The notes: generated by a model from the sequence alone, not told the origin. A stretch of DNA of 64,000 nt from Pinibacter aurantiacus (GCF_019130065.1 NZ_JAHSPG010000002.1:310001-374000), one strand, 5' to 3'; shown: positions 7,987 to 18,131, counted from the stretch's first letter. A program made the numbers and translations.

Positions 7987-10233
7987 ATGGATACTGTAGA
8001 AACGATATCGAAATATAATCTTAGTGACGAGCAGGAAAAGAAGCTTATTCTACGAGAATACCGTGCCCTGTTAAGATCATTGAAGCCCAAATTGAAACAT
8101 GGGGATAAGGAACTTGTGCGCCACGCCTTTGAAATGGCGGCCGATGCCCATAAAACCATGCGCCGCAAAAGTGGTGAACCTTACATTTTGCATCCGCTGG
8201 CCGTTGCGCAGATTTGCGTAGAAGAAATTGGCCTGGGTGTACGCTCCACTATTTGTGCCCTTTTGCATGATACTGTTGAAGATACCGACATTACGCTCGA
8301 CGACATTGAGCGTGAATTTGGCACCGAAATAGCCCGCATTGTTGACGGACTTACAAAGATTTCCAACGTTATTGATGTAAACGCCTCTCAGCAGGCGGAG
8401 AATTTCAAGAAAATATTGCTCACGCTTACAGACGACCCGCGTGTGATACTTATTAAGCTGGCCGACCGCCTGCATAATATGCGCACGATGGAGAGCATGA
8501 AGCGTGAAAAGCAATTGAAAATTTCCTCGGAAACCATTTACGTGTATGCTCCTTTGGCTCATCGTATGGGGCTGTACAGCATAAAGACGGAGTTGGAAGA
8601 TCTGGCCATGAAATACATGGAGCCCAGCACTTACAAGGAAATTGCAAAAAAACTTGCGGAAACAAAAAGGGAAAGAACCCGCTATATCAACGAGTTCATT
8701 CGTCCTATTAAAGAAAAGATGGAAGCGGCCGGCTTTAAGTTTGAAATTTACGGCCGTCCGAAAAGCATACATTCCATTTGGAACAAAATGCGCAAGAAAG
8801 GTGTGGACTTCGAAGAAGTGTATGACCTTTTTGCCATCCGCGTTATTCTTGATTCGCCGCAGGATAAAGAAAAAGAAGAATGCTGGAAAGTATATTCCAT
8901 GATCACCGACGAGTATACGCCTTCTCCGGAGCGCCTGCGTGACTGGCTGAGCAATCCAAAGTCAAATGGATATGAGGCTTTGCACACCACTGTGATGGGC
9001 CCGCAGGGTAAATGGGTGGAAGTGCAGATACGCACGCGACGCATGAATGAAATTGCAGAGAAAGGTTTGGCCGCACACTGGAAATACAAAGAAGGATCTG
9101 GAGATGAAGGACGTTTTGAAAAATGGTTCCAGCAAATTCGTGAAGTGATCGCCAACCAGGAAACGGATTCAGTTGACTTCCTGCAGGATTTCAAAACAAG
9201 TTTTCTCGCCGAAGAAATATATGTGTACACACCAAAAGGTGATGTGAAAATGCTGCCGACAGGCTCTACTGCCCTGGATTTTGCCTTTTCTATTCATAGT
9301 GCCGTTGGTAGTAAGTGTATTGGCGCCAAAGTGAACCACAAGCTGGTTCCCATCAGCCATAAATTAAGAAGCGGTGACCAGGTAGAGATCATTACTTCCA
9401 ATAAGCAAAAGCCGAATGAAGATTGGTTGAACTTCGTTGTTACTGCCAAGGCGAAAAGCAAGATCAAGGATTCGCTGAAAGAGGAGAAAAGGAAAATAGC
9501 GGAAGAAGGCAAATACACTGTGCAGCGGAAGGTAGAAGGCATGGGTGCAGGATTCAACCAAACAAACATCGACGAACTTACTTCTTTCTATAAACTCAGT
9601 TCACAACTTGATCTGTTTTATAAAGTTGCCACCAAATCAATCGATTTAAAAGAGCTGAAAGATTTTCACGTTCTCGGCGACAAACTGGAGGCACCGAAGC
9701 CTCAAAAGATAGTGCAGGAAATCAAATTCGATCAACCGCAGCATGCCGCTCTGAATAAAAAGGACACAGAGCTGATCATTTTTGGAGAGAGTAGCGACAA
9801 GATTGTTTATCAGCTGGCGAATTGCTGCAAACCGATTCCGGGTGATGACGTATTTGGTTTTGTGACAACCGGCAAGGGTTTGACAATTCACCGCACCAAC
9901 TGTCCGAATGCGGCGAAACTATTATCTAACTACGGCCACAGGGTTGTAAAAACGAAGTGGGCCAAGAATAAAGAAATTTCATTCCTTACCGGTGTTAAAA
10001 TTGTCGGCCTCGACGATGTGGGCGTTATCAACAAAATCACCAATCTTATTTCCGGTGAACTAAAGATCAATATCAACGCACTTACCATTGAAGCGAAAGA
10101 AGGCATGTTTGAAGGAAATATTCGTGTGTACGTACACGATAAAGAGGAGCTGGACGAACTGGTAGTGAGGCTTAAGCAGCTAAATGGTATTGATACGGTG
10201 GATAGGTACGATACCGAAGGACTGCCACAATAA
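7987..10233 (+). CDS. Bifunctional (p)ppGpp synthetase/hydrolase, RelA/SpoT family
   Basis: This enzyme makes and degrades the alarmone (p)ppGpp, linking starvation to growth. Domain order in 748 residues is typical for Rel. The HD hydrolase is at about 50-200, with HDTVEDT near residue 93, so hydrolysis should be intact. The synthetase is at about 250-370 (YDLFAIRVILDSPQDK, NPKSNGYEALHTTV). The TGS domain is at about 405-465, a zinc-finger-like CCKPIPGD segment near 615, and the C-terminal ACT domain at about 670-745. The ATG at 7987 is the only sensible start. The stop codon TAA is the first three bases of a TGAATAAC-word hairpin shared with the convergent SusD gene. Confidence 0.95.
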   Translation: MDTVETISKYNLSDEQEKKLILREYRALLRSLKPKLKHGDKELVRHAFEMAADAHKTMRRKSGEPYILHPLAVAQICVEEIGLGVRSTICALLHDTVEDTDITLDDIEREFGTEIARIVDGLTKISNVIDVNASQQAENFKKILLTLTDDPRVILIKLADRLHNMRTMESMKREKQLKISSETIYVYAPLAHRMGLYSIKTELEDLAMKYMEPSTYKEIAKKLAETKRERTRYINEFIRPIKEKMEAAGFKFEIYGRPKSIHSIWNKMRKKGVDFEEVYDLFAIRVILDSPQDKEKEECWKVYSMITDEYTPSPERLRDWLSNPKSNGYEALHTTVMGPQGKWVEVQIRTRRMNEIAEKGLAAHWKYKEGSGDEGRFEKWFQQIREVIANQETDSVDFLQDFKTSFLAEEIYVYTPKGDVKMLPTGSTALDFAFSIHSAVGSKCIGAKVNHKLVPISHKLRSGDQVEIITSNKQKPNEDWLNFVVTAKAKSKIKDSLKEEKRKIAEEGKYTVQRKVEGMGAGFNQTNIDELTSFYKLSSQLDLFYKVATKSIDLKELKDFHVLGDKLEAPKPQKIVQEIKFDQPQHAALNKKDTELIIFGESSDKIVYQLANCCKPIPGDDVFGFVTTGKGLTIHRTNCPNAAKLLSNYGHRVVKTKWAKNKEISFLTGVKIVGLDDVGVINKITNLISGELKININALTIEAKEGMFEGNIRVYVHDKEELDELVVRLKQLNGIDTVDRYDTEGLPQ

Positions 10234-10315
10234 TTGAATAACTGAATGGTTTGCGTGACACTCACGAACAATCACTTGAACCACTCAGTTATTCAATTAT
10301 TCAGTTATTCAGTTA
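10231..10315. repeat. Word hairpin, TGAATAAC family, copy 1 (stop to stop)
   Basis: Arm 1 (10231-10252) begins with the TAA stop of the RelA/SpoT gene, and arm 2 (10285-10315) ends with the TAA stop of the convergent SusD gene. Both arms are made of 8-bp TGAATAAC-like words in opposite orientation around a 32-nt spacer. The element fills the whole gap between the two genes. Confidence 0.85.
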
Positions 10316-11854
10316 CTGCAATATCCACATCTTCTGATTGAAATCATCACTGCCTTTGAATTGCTCCGAAATGGCAGCTTTCACATTGTCTGCATTGTAG
10401 TCGAGCTCTTTCTGCGGATACATCCATCTTACAGGGAATGTCGTTGCAGGAACATTCAGGTTAGATTTTGGGTTCAAAGTAAACGCAGGGTAACCGGTAC
10501 GTCTGTTTTCGAACCATGCATAGAAATCTGAATTCTGGAAAAAACCTGCGATATATCTCTGCGAAATGATCTGCTGAATTTGGTTTTCCGTGGATCCCGT
10601 AAGCGCTACAGTTGCAGGGAATGCGCTGATATAAGAATCTGTCATTGCCATGCCATGCGCATAAGTAGTTGGCGTGTATTTCGCCATGAATGACATAGAA
10701 CTTTTGATTCCATTCTCATAATAAGTCTGCGCACTTGTGCCGCTGATCCATCCGCGAACAGCCGCTTCTGCCAATATAAACTGAAGATCCCAATAGTTCA
10801 TAAGTCCTATCGGCTCAGCATTGTACAGATCCACGTAACGTTTGTTTACGTTGCAATAATTACCTGCATTGTACTGGTTGATTGTTGTCGAGAATTCATC
10901 AGCAGGTTCTACGCCAACATAAGCATCAAAATCAGACGCCGTTTTGCCCCCGGTGATCTTTGCTGTTGCCGGTTCTGCAATGTAGAACAAACGTCTGTCC
11001 AGCGTAGGTTTCATCAGATTGATCAATGTAGTTGACAACATTGGATAGTTGATGAACGAGTTAACCTGTGCAGGCGTGTTGCTCCATGGATAACAATATC
11101 CCGCAGAAGAATTGTACGTTACCGCAAAGTTGTCGCTAAAATCTCTCATCAATGGACGCGCCATAACTGCATTGAACTTTGAAACCACTTTCAAGTCAGC
11201 GTCGTCTGTTTTCTTGTAAAGGTTGATCAGCACACGCAACTGGAAAGTGTTTACCAGTCTTCTCCATTTATCAACGCTTCCTGCATAAATAAAATCACCA
11301 GTGAAATCTGTGCCTTTTGCCAGTAAAGAATCAGCCTGGTCGAGTTCGTTTAATATGCCAATGAAGACATCTTTTTGCTTATCGTATTTTGGTTGGATTA
11401 CTCCAGTGGATCCCTTAATAGCTTGGGAGTATGGAATGTCGCCTACCTGCATAGTTGTTTGAAAAAACTGCCACGCACGCACGAAATGTCCAAAACCCGC
11501 ATAAGAATTTTTCAATTCCGGAGAGGTAGCATTCGCGATCATTGGCTCAACATCACGCAAAACAACCATTCTGTCGTAGTTCGTTCTGGTAAGTTGATTG
11601 TACTGATTCGCACTCGCTAACTCCGCCCATGCAAGATATTTGTCCAACGTAAAAGGCTGACGGAAATCCGTCGCTGTCTTGATATCCTTCGACGTAACAG
11701 AAGTTAAAATGTTTGTCGCAAGCCACGCTGACGATGCAGAAGATGGCTTGTCGGGATTGGTATTGATACTATCAAAGTCCTTTGTGCAGCTGCTAAAACC
11801 AATGCCTGCAACCAAAGATGCTATTATAGATGTTTTGAAAATATTTCTAGTCAT
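10313..11854 (-). CDS. SusD/RagB-family glycan-binding lipoprotein
   Basis: SusD-like proteins cap the SusC transporter at the cell surface and bind glycan or other nutrients. I start at 11854 because MTRNIFKTSIIASLVAGIGF leads into a lipobox (GFSSC), which gives a 511-residue lipoprotein. The longer frame to 11920 adds 22 hydrophilic residues with no signal character. The segment TKDFDSINTNPDKPSSA after the Cys is typical of the SusD-like subgroup often annotated SusD-like_2. The helical TPR-like core is spread through the chain (for example FILAEAAVRGW near residue 370). The gene lies just downstream of susC on the same strand, and its stop codon abuts the relA-side hairpin. Confidence 0.9.
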   Translation of the reverse strand: MTRNIFKTSIIASLVAGIGFSSCTKDFDSINTNPDKPSSASSAWLATNILTSVTSKDIKTATDFRQPFTLDKYLAWAELASANQYNQLTRTNYDRMVVLRDVEPMIANATSPELKNSYAGFGHFVRAWQFFQTTMQVGDIPYSQAIKGSTGVIQPKYDKQKDVFIGILNELDQADSLLAKGTDFTGDFIYAGSVDKWRRLVNTFQLRVLINLYKKTDDADLKVVSKFNAVMARPLMRDFSDNFAVTYNSSAGYCYPWSNTPAQVNSFINYPMLSTTLINLMKPTLDRRLFYIAEPATAKITGGKTASDFDAYVGVEPADEFSTTINQYNAGNYCNVNKRYVDLYNAEPIGLMNYWDLQFILAEAAVRGWISGTSAQTYYENGIKSSMSFMAKYTPTTYAHGMAMTDSYISAFPATVALTGSTENQIQQIISQRYIAGFFQNSDFYAWFENRRTGYPAFTLNPKSNLNVPATTFPVRWMYPQKELDYNADNVKAAISEQFKGSDDFNQKMWILQ

Positions 11855-11921
11855 TATTTGCTGTTTTAAAAAAGGGCCATGCAGATTGTTACACCGCCGC
11901 ATGGCGCTATCATGTTTCATT

Positions 11922-14900
11922 TTAGAAGCCTACCTTAATGTTTGCACCCACCATGCGCTGTGCAGGAGAGTTCATGTTTTCGTTATCAATATCCGGATCA
12001 GAATATTTAAAGTTGGTAAGCAGCAACAAATTCTGTCCTGTTACAGAAACAGAAGCGTTCTTGATACCAGACTTTCCTAACCATGATTCAGGAATTTTAT
12101 AACCGATAGATACTTCTCTCAATTTTATGAAGCTCTTGTCCATGATACCGTGCTCATATGAGTTACCCCATGAACGCATGTAGCTTTGGTAGCTTACTGC
12201 AACATCGTTTGGTGCATACTGGCGGGTATCGTTGGTAATGCGACCGTAAGCATCGTATGTAACATCTCCGCTTACTACTTTAACACCCTTGCCCACGTAG
12301 TTCTTCAAGCCTTTAACCACTTCATCAAAGCGGTATTCATTATCTGTTTCAGGTGCTGAACCGGTGTCAAACATTTTGTTGTAAACGTAATCGTACATCA
12401 CACCACCAATGCGTCCGTCGATGTTAACACCGATCAGGATCTTGTCTTTAACAATAAAGTTGTTGATGAAACCAAAAGTGAATTTCGGATCTGTATAACC
12501 AAATTGTTCTGTGAACTTGCTAAGCAATGCCAAACCACCCTGGTGTATCATATTGCCTTGCGGATCTCTCAATGCGTGTTCTGGCTGCGCATACACATCC
12601 ATGCGGTTCTTTGATTTTGTCCACAAATTTTTTGCAGAATAAACCGGATCAATGTCAACATAGTATCTGTGCTGTGTAGCAAAGTTGATCATGGATTGCC
12701 ATGTAAGCGTTTTGTTTTTAAGAACAGTACCATCCAAAGTCAACTCCCAACCTCTGCGTGCGAATGTTTCATTTGTATTGATAAGCGTACTTGCGTATCC
12801 TGAAGACGGAGCAATGGTTTGCTTGATCTGGTTGTTGTAATACAGTTTTGAATAATAAGCTACATCGGCATGCAATCTTTTTCCAAACAAATAAGCGCCG
12901 GTACCTACTTCCCATGTGCGGGTAGTTGTTGGCAACAGGTTAGCACCAGCAAGATTGTCCGGAGTGGCAGCGCTTGAGTTTCCCCATGAGTTGGAAATAG
13001 TGTATGACAGGTTATTGGCATAAACATCAAGCGGCGTTTTTGTCATCGTCCATGAACCTCTCACTTTCCAAAGGCTCAACCAGTCTGGCGCTTTGAAAAG
13101 TTCTGATAACACAACACTGCTCGCAACGGAAGGATAGAAATAAGATCTTGCATCGGCGGGTTGAGTGGAGCTCCAGTCGTTTCTTCCGGTTACATCAAGA
13201 AAAGCAATATTGTTCCATGAAGCAGAAACTTTTCCGTACACACTGTTCATTTGTTTTGACCATGTACCGTAGTTGGTTACAATGGCATCTACACCAGCAG
13301 TTGTTGAAGCAACAGCATTCGCCAGGGAATACCATCCTGGTACAGCCAAACCATTTCTTGTTTTAGCACCAAGTTCCCTGGTTTTGTAGTAGAACATACT
13401 TCCACCACCCAAGGCGTCAAATTTCCAGTTCTTTACCTGTTTGTTATAGGTAAGAATCAAATCACTGTTGATACTATTTCCCCAGCTTTCGTTCATGCCA
13501 TACAAACCTTTACCACTGAAGGCAAAGCTGAAAGTGTTACCGATGGTTGCACCGTTGGTAGAGTTGATACCGGCAGGATTTTGGATCTGATCTTCGTTTT
13601 TATAATAGTCGTAACCGTTTCTGAACATCAACTTCAAATCCTTCGTAAACGAATAGTTCATTGTTAACGCAGCATTCAATTTGTTTTGTTCAGTGCTTCT
13701 TAGTTTTTCATACGCGATCAGATAAGGGTTGTCGTACCATGCATTGTAAAGCCAGTTCTGCTTTACGTTTGGAGTAACCCAATAATCTTTGTATTGACGG
13801 ATATCGTAATCAGGCCCCGTCCACATTAATATTTGGTAAATGTATCCCTGCGTGCCGTAACCACCGCCCCATAATTGCGGAGCTGTAGTACGTGTGTAAC
13901 CCATGTGGCTCTCAAGGCTGAATTTATCACCAGCTTTTAATTCGCCGCTCATGGTGTAGTTCAGGATGTTCAATTTCTGATTAGGAAATTGTCCTTTATT
14001 GTAGATGTGGTTTAGACCTGCTCTGAAGAAACCATTTTTACCACCTTGCGTTACGCTGATGCTGTTGTTTGTAACAAGGCCGGTTTCCATGAAGTTCTTA
14101 AGGTTGTCCTTTCCGCTTGATACCAGCGGCATGTCTTCATTTTGTTTGGTGATCGGGTTCCATTGTACAGCTGTGCCGCCGATATCCAGTTTTGGTCCCC
14201 AAACGTAGTCAGTGGCAATTTTTCCGTTCAAACCATGACCATATGATGTTTGCGTTTTAGGAATTGCGAGATAACCCAGCGTAAACATTGTGTTGCTGTT
14301 TACGTCTACGGTAAGGCGATTGTCTTTTCCGCGTTTGGTGGTGATCATAACTGCGCCGGCAGAACCACGTGCGCCATACAACGCAGCAGCAGTAGAGCCT
14401 TTCAGCATGTTGATGCTTTCGATGTCGTCGGTAGGAATATCACGCAACGTCATGTTGCCGTAAGGAACACCATCAATTACGAGCAGCGGACTTTCTCCAC
14501 GCATTTCCAACGTTGGCACTCCATTGAACTCAGTTGAGTTTTTTACTACCAAACCAGAAACCTGGCCGGTAAGTGAAGTTCCAAGATCTACGCCCTTCAC
14601 GGTTTGCAGCGCATTTCCTTTTACGGCCTGCGTTGCGTAACCCAGCGCTTTTTCTTCACGCTTAACGCCCAATGCAGTCACCACAACTTCTGTAAGTTGT
14701 TTGGAGGCTGTTTGCAATTGCACGTTCAAAGAAGTACGTGTGCCAACAAATTCTTCCTGATCGGCATAACCAACGGAAGAAAAAGTCAGAATCGATTTTG
14801 TGTCGGCAATGCTTATCGCAAAAGTTCCATCCTCTTTTGTCATTGCCGAGTTGGCGCTTCCTTTTTCAGTAATGGTTACTTGCGGAATGCCATGATTGTT

Positions 14901-15293
14901 GATGTCTGTTACTACCCCGCTCACTTTAATGCGCTGTGCAGCGGTAGAAGTTGCTTTAACATCATCATCAAGTTTTTTGGGTGAGGGCTGGTATTCTCCA
15001 ATCCTGCTCTTATCTACTATCGTGTAGTAGTTAGGCTTTACATAGAGAAATACGAGATCGCTGGGATACAGCACGCCTTTCAAGACGTCCTCAAGAGATT
15101 TTCCGGAAAGGTTTGTCAGGTTGTAGGTTGTTGTTTTGTTTTTAACAACCTGTGGATCGTAAACAAATTCTGCTTTAAATTCCTTTGTAATCTTCTTTAA
15201 AGCATCGTTTACAGAGACGGCTTTCTGGGCATGGGCCTGGCTGCAGGCAATCAATAGCAATACAAGCAACCGCTTAAAATAGCGTCGTGTCAT
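11922..15293 (-). CDS. SusC/RagA-family TonB-dependent outer-membrane transporter with STN domain
   Basis: This is the outer-membrane import channel partner of the SusD lipoprotein. After a signal peptide (MTRRYFKRLLVLLLIACSQA) come an STN domain (about 30-85), a carboxypeptidase-D-like beta sandwich (about 122-205), the TonB plug (about 215-335, with PLLVIDGVPYGNM and YGARGSAGAVMITTKRG) and a 22-strand-type barrel to residue 1123. The STN domain normally contacts a FecR anti-sigma factor in the periplasm. The genes for a FecR and its ECF sigma factor lie immediately upstream on the other strand. This is good contextual evidence for substrate-induced signalling. The substrate itself cannot be read from the sequence. 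Confidence 0.95.
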   Translation of the reverse strand: MTRRYFKRLLVLLLIACSQAHAQKAVSVNDALKKITKEFKAEFVYDPQVVKNKTTTYNLTNLSGKSLEDVLKGVLYPSDLVFLYVKPNYYTIVDKSRIGEYQPSPKKLDDDVKATSTAAQRIKVSGVVTDINNHGIPQVTITEKGSANSAMTKEDGTFAISIADTKSILTFSSVGYADQEEFVGTRTSLNVQLQTASKQLTEVVVTALGVKREEKALGYATQAVKGNALQTVKGVDLGTSLTGQVSGLVVKNSTEFNGVPTLEMRGESPLLVIDGVPYGNMTLRDIPTDDIESINMLKGSTAAALYGARGSAGAVMITTKRGKDNRLTVDVNSNTMFTLGYLAIPKTQTSYGHGLNGKIATDYVWGPKLDIGGTAVQWNPITKQNEDMPLVSSGKDNLKNFMETGLVTNNSISVTQGGKNGFFRAGLNHIYNKGQFPNQKLNILNYTMSGELKAGDKFSLESHMGYTRTTAPQLWGGGYGTQGYIYQILMWTGPDYDIRQYKDYWVTPNVKQNWLYNAWYDNPYLIAYEKLRSTEQNKLNAALTMNYSFTKDLKLMFRNGYDYYKNEDQIQNPAGINSTNGATIGNTFSFAFSGKGLYGMNESWGNSINSDLILTYNKQVKNWKFDALGGGSMFYYKTRELGAKTRNGLAVPGWYSLANAVASTTAGVDAIVTNYGTWSKQMNSVYGKVSASWNNIAFLDVTGRNDWSSTQPADARSYFYPSVASSVVLSELFKAPDWLSLWKVRGSWTMTKTPLDVYANNLSYTISNSWGNSSAATPDNLAGANLLPTTTRTWEVGTGAYLFGKRLHADVAYYSKLYYNNQIKQTIAPSSGYASTLINTNETFARRGWELTLDGTVLKNKTLTWQSMINFATQHRYYVDIDPVYSAKNLWTKSKNRMDVYAQPEHALRDPQGNMIHQGGLALLSKFTEQFGYTDPKFTFGFINNFIVKDKILIGVNIDGRIGGVMYDYVYNKMFDTGSAPETDNEYRFDEVVKGLKNYVGKGVKVVSGDVTYDAYGRITNDTRQYAPNDVAVSYQSYMRSWGNSYEHGIMDKSFIKLREVSIGYKIPESWLGKSGIKNASVSVTGQNLLLLTNFKYSDPDIDNENMNSPAQRMVGANIKVGF

Positions 15294-15651
15294 ACTAGCA
15301 GTGTTTTTACGTTAGATAAAATGAATGAAATTTTGTTTCAAGGAGATACAGTGACGGAAACACAAAAAATTACCCCAGCCTTTTGAAAAAATAATTATCA
15401 GGAATTTTTCAGGGAGCAAAAAACGTCCGTGTATCGAACAATGGAGGTTTAAATAATTACTGCGAACTTCATTCAGGCTGCAAAAGTGCAGTCTCTTTTT
15501 AAATCTGCCCAATCTATTTTTTTTGCTTGTCCTTCACCGTTGTAGTGGCTAAAGAAGCCATGCGGTGCCCGTAAAAGCTTGCACAATGCAATTCATATAG
15601 CTTTTTCGATAACTTTGTTCATCTAACGATTCCCAAATCTTTGACTCCATA
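15294..15651. other. Divergent regulatory region between susC and the ECF sigma gene
   Basis: The 358-bp gap holds no plausible gene. A -7-like TAACTTTG lies at 15610-15617, 34 bp before the sigma ATG. No -33 TTTG at the right distance is seen, so one or both promoters here may be read by the ECF sigma itself. Confidence 0.5.
15610..15617 (+). promoter_or_regulatory. Possible -7 box for the sigma-FecR genes
   Basis: TAACTTTG matches TAnnTTTG exactly and lies 34 bp before the sigma start codon. The nearest TTG upstream is 28 nt away, which is too far for a standard -33 box. Confidence 0.4.
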
Positions 15652-16221
15652 ATGAACAATCCGCTATTCCAGCATATTATCGAAGGCAATATTGAAGCCT
15701 ACTCAGGATTGTACAAGGAGTACTACAAGAAATTTTATAACTACGGCAGAAAGTTTACCGACAATAAAGAATTAATCGAAGACAGTATTCAGGAAGTATT
15801 CCTTGATCTGTGGAGCAGAAAGGAGAAACTGTCGCATGTGGAATCGCCTAATTATTATTTATATTCATCCTTCCGGTATACTCTTTTAAAAAAAATAAAG
15901 CAGCGTGATAAGATCGTATTTGAGGAAGCGGAAAATGAAGATCATGCGTTTTCGGCTGAAAGCATAATTATCGATAAGGAGCTCAATGAGGAGAGGCGTG
16001 CAAAGTTGAACGAAGCGATCAAATCCCTGACCGGCAGGCAGCTCGAGGCTGTTTTTCTAAGGTTTTATGAAGGGCTTTCTTACCCTGAAGTGGCTTCCAT
16101 GCTGAATATTTCTGTGAAAGCAACGTATAAGATCGTTGCCAGGAGTATATCTGCGCTCAAAGAAAAAATTCTGTTTTTATTGATAATAATTTTAGAATTT
16201 GTTAATATAAAAATGAAGTGA
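15652..16221 (+). CDS. ECF RNA polymerase sigma factor
   Basis: This 189-residue extracytoplasmic-function sigma factor directs RNA polymerase to a small regulon, most likely the SusCD locus next door. Sigma region 2 spans about 12-85 (ELIEDSIQEVFLDLWSRKEK). Region 4 spans about 125-175 and contains the helix-turn-helix GLSYPEVASMLNISVKATYK. The C terminus ends in a hydrophobic tail (ILFLLIIILEFVNI), a feature I recall from other Bacteroidota ECF factors paired with FecR. It is followed 63 bp later by the fecR-like gene on the same strand, so the two are probably co-transcribed. Confidence 0.93.
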   Translation: MNNPLFQHIIEGNIEAYSGLYKEYYKKFYNYGRKFTDNKELIEDSIQEVFLDLWSRKEKLSHVESPNYYLYSSFRYTLLKKIKQRDKIVFEEAENEDHAFSAESIIIDKELNEERRAKLNEAIKSLTGRQLEAVFLRFYEGLSYPEVASMLNISVKATYKIVARSISALKEKILFLLIIILEFVNIKMK

Positions 16222-16284
16222 TTTTTATAAAAAATCCCTAAGTGATGGGGTAAAATGAACAACATCGAGCACTTTATAATATAG

Positions 16285-17343
16285 ATGGAAAAAAACTTAT
16301 CCGATACATACGCACATTTTACAGAGAAAGATTTCTTTGCCGATCCTTATTTCCAGGAATGGGTCTATAATCCTACAGATGAGATCGACAATTTCTGGAA
16401 GGAAATCATAGCCATTTTCCCGGACAAGAAAGGGGATATGGAAAATGCACGCACGTATCTGAATTCCATTTCCTTTAAGCTGGATGAACCATCGGAGGAT
16501 GAAATAGAAACCTCGCTGCAAAAACATTTGCAAGCTGTACAAAGTCTCCAATCTGTACAACCTGCACCGGTTATCAGAAGATCGTTCAGCAGAAATTTGA
16601 CCAGGATTGCCGCAATTTTTGGCGGTGTTGCGCTGATAACAGCGGCTTACTTTATTTTTCTTCGCAAACCTGAAAGGCTTGTTGCCTCCACAAAGTTTGG
16701 AGAAACCAAACACGTAGTATTGCCCGATGGATCAGTTGTGGACCTGAATGCAAATTCATCCGTGACCTATGACAAAGATTGGAAACAAGGCGAGAAAAGG
16801 GAAGTTTGGTTAAACGGTGAAGCATACTTTGAAGTAAAGCATATAAATAAAGATACCAACGATATTCAGCCGCGGGAGCAATTTTTGGTGCACACCAAAG
16901 ACGTGACTGTAACCGTACTGGGTACCACATTCGACATCAGGCAACGTCGCCTGAAAACGGAGGTCGTATTGCAAAGCGGTAAAATCAAATTGTCATTTGC
17001 TGATGGTACCGCAAAAGAAATGATCATGCAACCTGGCGAACTCGTGTCGTATGATGAGGCAAGTAAAAAAGTAGCGACACAAAATGCTTCTGCCGAACAA
17101 TTTACTGCCTGGAAACAAAACAAACTTATCCTGACTGATCCAACAGTGAGTCAGATACTTGCCTATCTCGAAGACAATTTTGGGAAAAAGATCGTTGTGG
17201 AAAACCAGTCGTTAAATGATAAAGTGATCAATGGCCCTATTTTACTAAGCTCTCTGGATGACGCGCTATTCGTGCTTTCCACGGTGTTAAACACGGAAGT
17301 CATTAAAAGTGACAGCACAACCATTTTGCTGCGTTCGCGGTAA
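16285..17343 (+). CDS. FecR-family anti-sigma factor
   Basis: This inner-membrane protein holds the ECF sigma factor inactive until it is signalled by the STN domain of its TonB-dependent transporter. The 352-residue chain has a cytoplasmic N-terminal sigma-binding part (1 to about 105), one membrane helix (IAAIFGGVALITAAYFIFL, about 109-127), a periplasmic FecR domain (about 145-250, KHVVLPDGSVVDLNANSSV) and a C-terminal DUF4974 domain (about 283-350), which is the part expected to meet the STN domain. It lies directly downstream of the sigma gene and divergent from susC, the standard arrangement in Bacteroidota nutrient loci. Confidence 0.93.
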   Translation: MEKNLSDTYAHFTEKDFFADPYFQEWVYNPTDEIDNFWKEIIAIFPDKKGDMENARTYLNSISFKLDEPSEDEIETSLQKHLQAVQSLQSVQPAPVIRRSFSRNLTRIAAIFGGVALITAAYFIFLRKPERLVASTKFGETKHVVLPDGSVVDLNANSSVTYDKDWKQGEKREVWLNGEAYFEVKHINKDTNDIQPREQFLVHTKDVTVTVLGTTFDIRQRRLKTEVVLQSGKIKLSFADGTAKEMIMQPGELVSYDEASKKVATQNASAEQFTAWKQNKLILTDPTVSQILAYLEDNFGKKIVVENQSLNDKVINGPILLSSLDDALFVLSTVLNTEVIKSDSTTILLRSR

Positions 17344-17433
17344 AATTTTTGCAAATATTTTTTTCAAACCTGTGGGGTAAGTTTCCACTTAAAGAGCACT
17401 TAGTAAAGAAAGTGAAGCTTTAAACTCAACGAA

Positions 17434-18090
17434 ATGAAAAAAATACTTGCCACGATTTTAGGTGTATGCTGTTTGCTTGTCACATACGCACAGCAACAAT
17501 ATCCGTTCTACAACGATATACAAGCTTTTAAGCATGCAGATTCATTAAACAAACCCGCAGGAAACGAAATATTGTTCATCGGTAGTTCCTCGTTTACTTA
17601 CTGGCAGGATGTACAGAATTATTTTCCCGGCCAACCAATTATTAATCGCGGTTTTGGCGGCTCTTCCCTGCCCGATGTTATCCGTTATGCCGACGATATT
17701 ATTTTCTCCTACCACCCAAAACAGATCGTCATTTATTGTGGCGAAAATGACCTCGCTTCTTCTGACACTATAACTGCAGCAATTGTACTGCAGCGTGTTC
17801 AGACATTATTTTCTATAATAAGAAAACAAATGCCGGAAGTGCCATTGGTCTACATCTCCATAAAACCCAGTCCAAGTAGAAAACGTTTTATGCCCGTAAT
17901 GGAAGAGGCAAACAGTTCCATTAAAAAGTTTCTTCGAAAACAGCACAACACTGCCTTTGTAGATGTGTATCACAAGATGCTGAATAAAGATGGCACCATT
18001 AAAGAAGAACTATTTAAAGCAGATCAATTGCACATGAAAGCAGAAGGATATGCTATCTGGCAGAAAGCATTAGCGCCACGTTTGAAATAA
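17434..18090 (+). CDS. SGNH/GDSL-family esterase, exported
   Basis: SGNH hydrolases remove acyl groups, often acetyl esters on polysaccharides. A signal peptide ends near residue 19 (LVTYAQ). The four family blocks are visible in 218 residues: FIGSSSFTYW with the nucleophile Ser near residue 51, GFGGSSLPD for the oxyanion Gly, GENDLAS for the Asn, and DQLHMKAEGY for the Asp-His pair near 202-205. All catalytic residues are present. Being in line with the sigma-FecR genes and the GH3 glucosidase suggests a role in de-esterifying a glycan taken up by the SusCD pair. That role is inference. Confidence 0.88.
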   Translation: MKKILATILGVCCLLVTYAQQQYPFYNDIQAFKHADSLNKPAGNEILFIGSSSFTYWQDVQNYFPGQPIINRGFGGSSLPDVIRYADDIIFSYHPKQIVIYCGENDLASSDTITAAIVLQRVQTLFSIIRKQMPEVPLVYISIKPSPSRKRFMPVMEEANSSIKKFLRKQHNTAFVDVYHKMLNKDGTIKEELFKADQLHMKAEGYAIWQKALAPRLK

Positions 18091-18131
18091 CACCGCCACC
18101 ATTTTAATTTTTAAAAATCACACAACGACAT

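Noticed and set aside
8077-8772. 231-aa minus-strand frame inside the RelA/SpoT gene
   Set aside because: It is antisense to well-conserved HD and synthetase domains and resembles no protein family.
15312-15512. 66-aa minus-strand frame in the susC-sigma gap
   Set aside because: No recognisable domain, odd composition, and no initiation signals; the area is more likely a divergent promoter.
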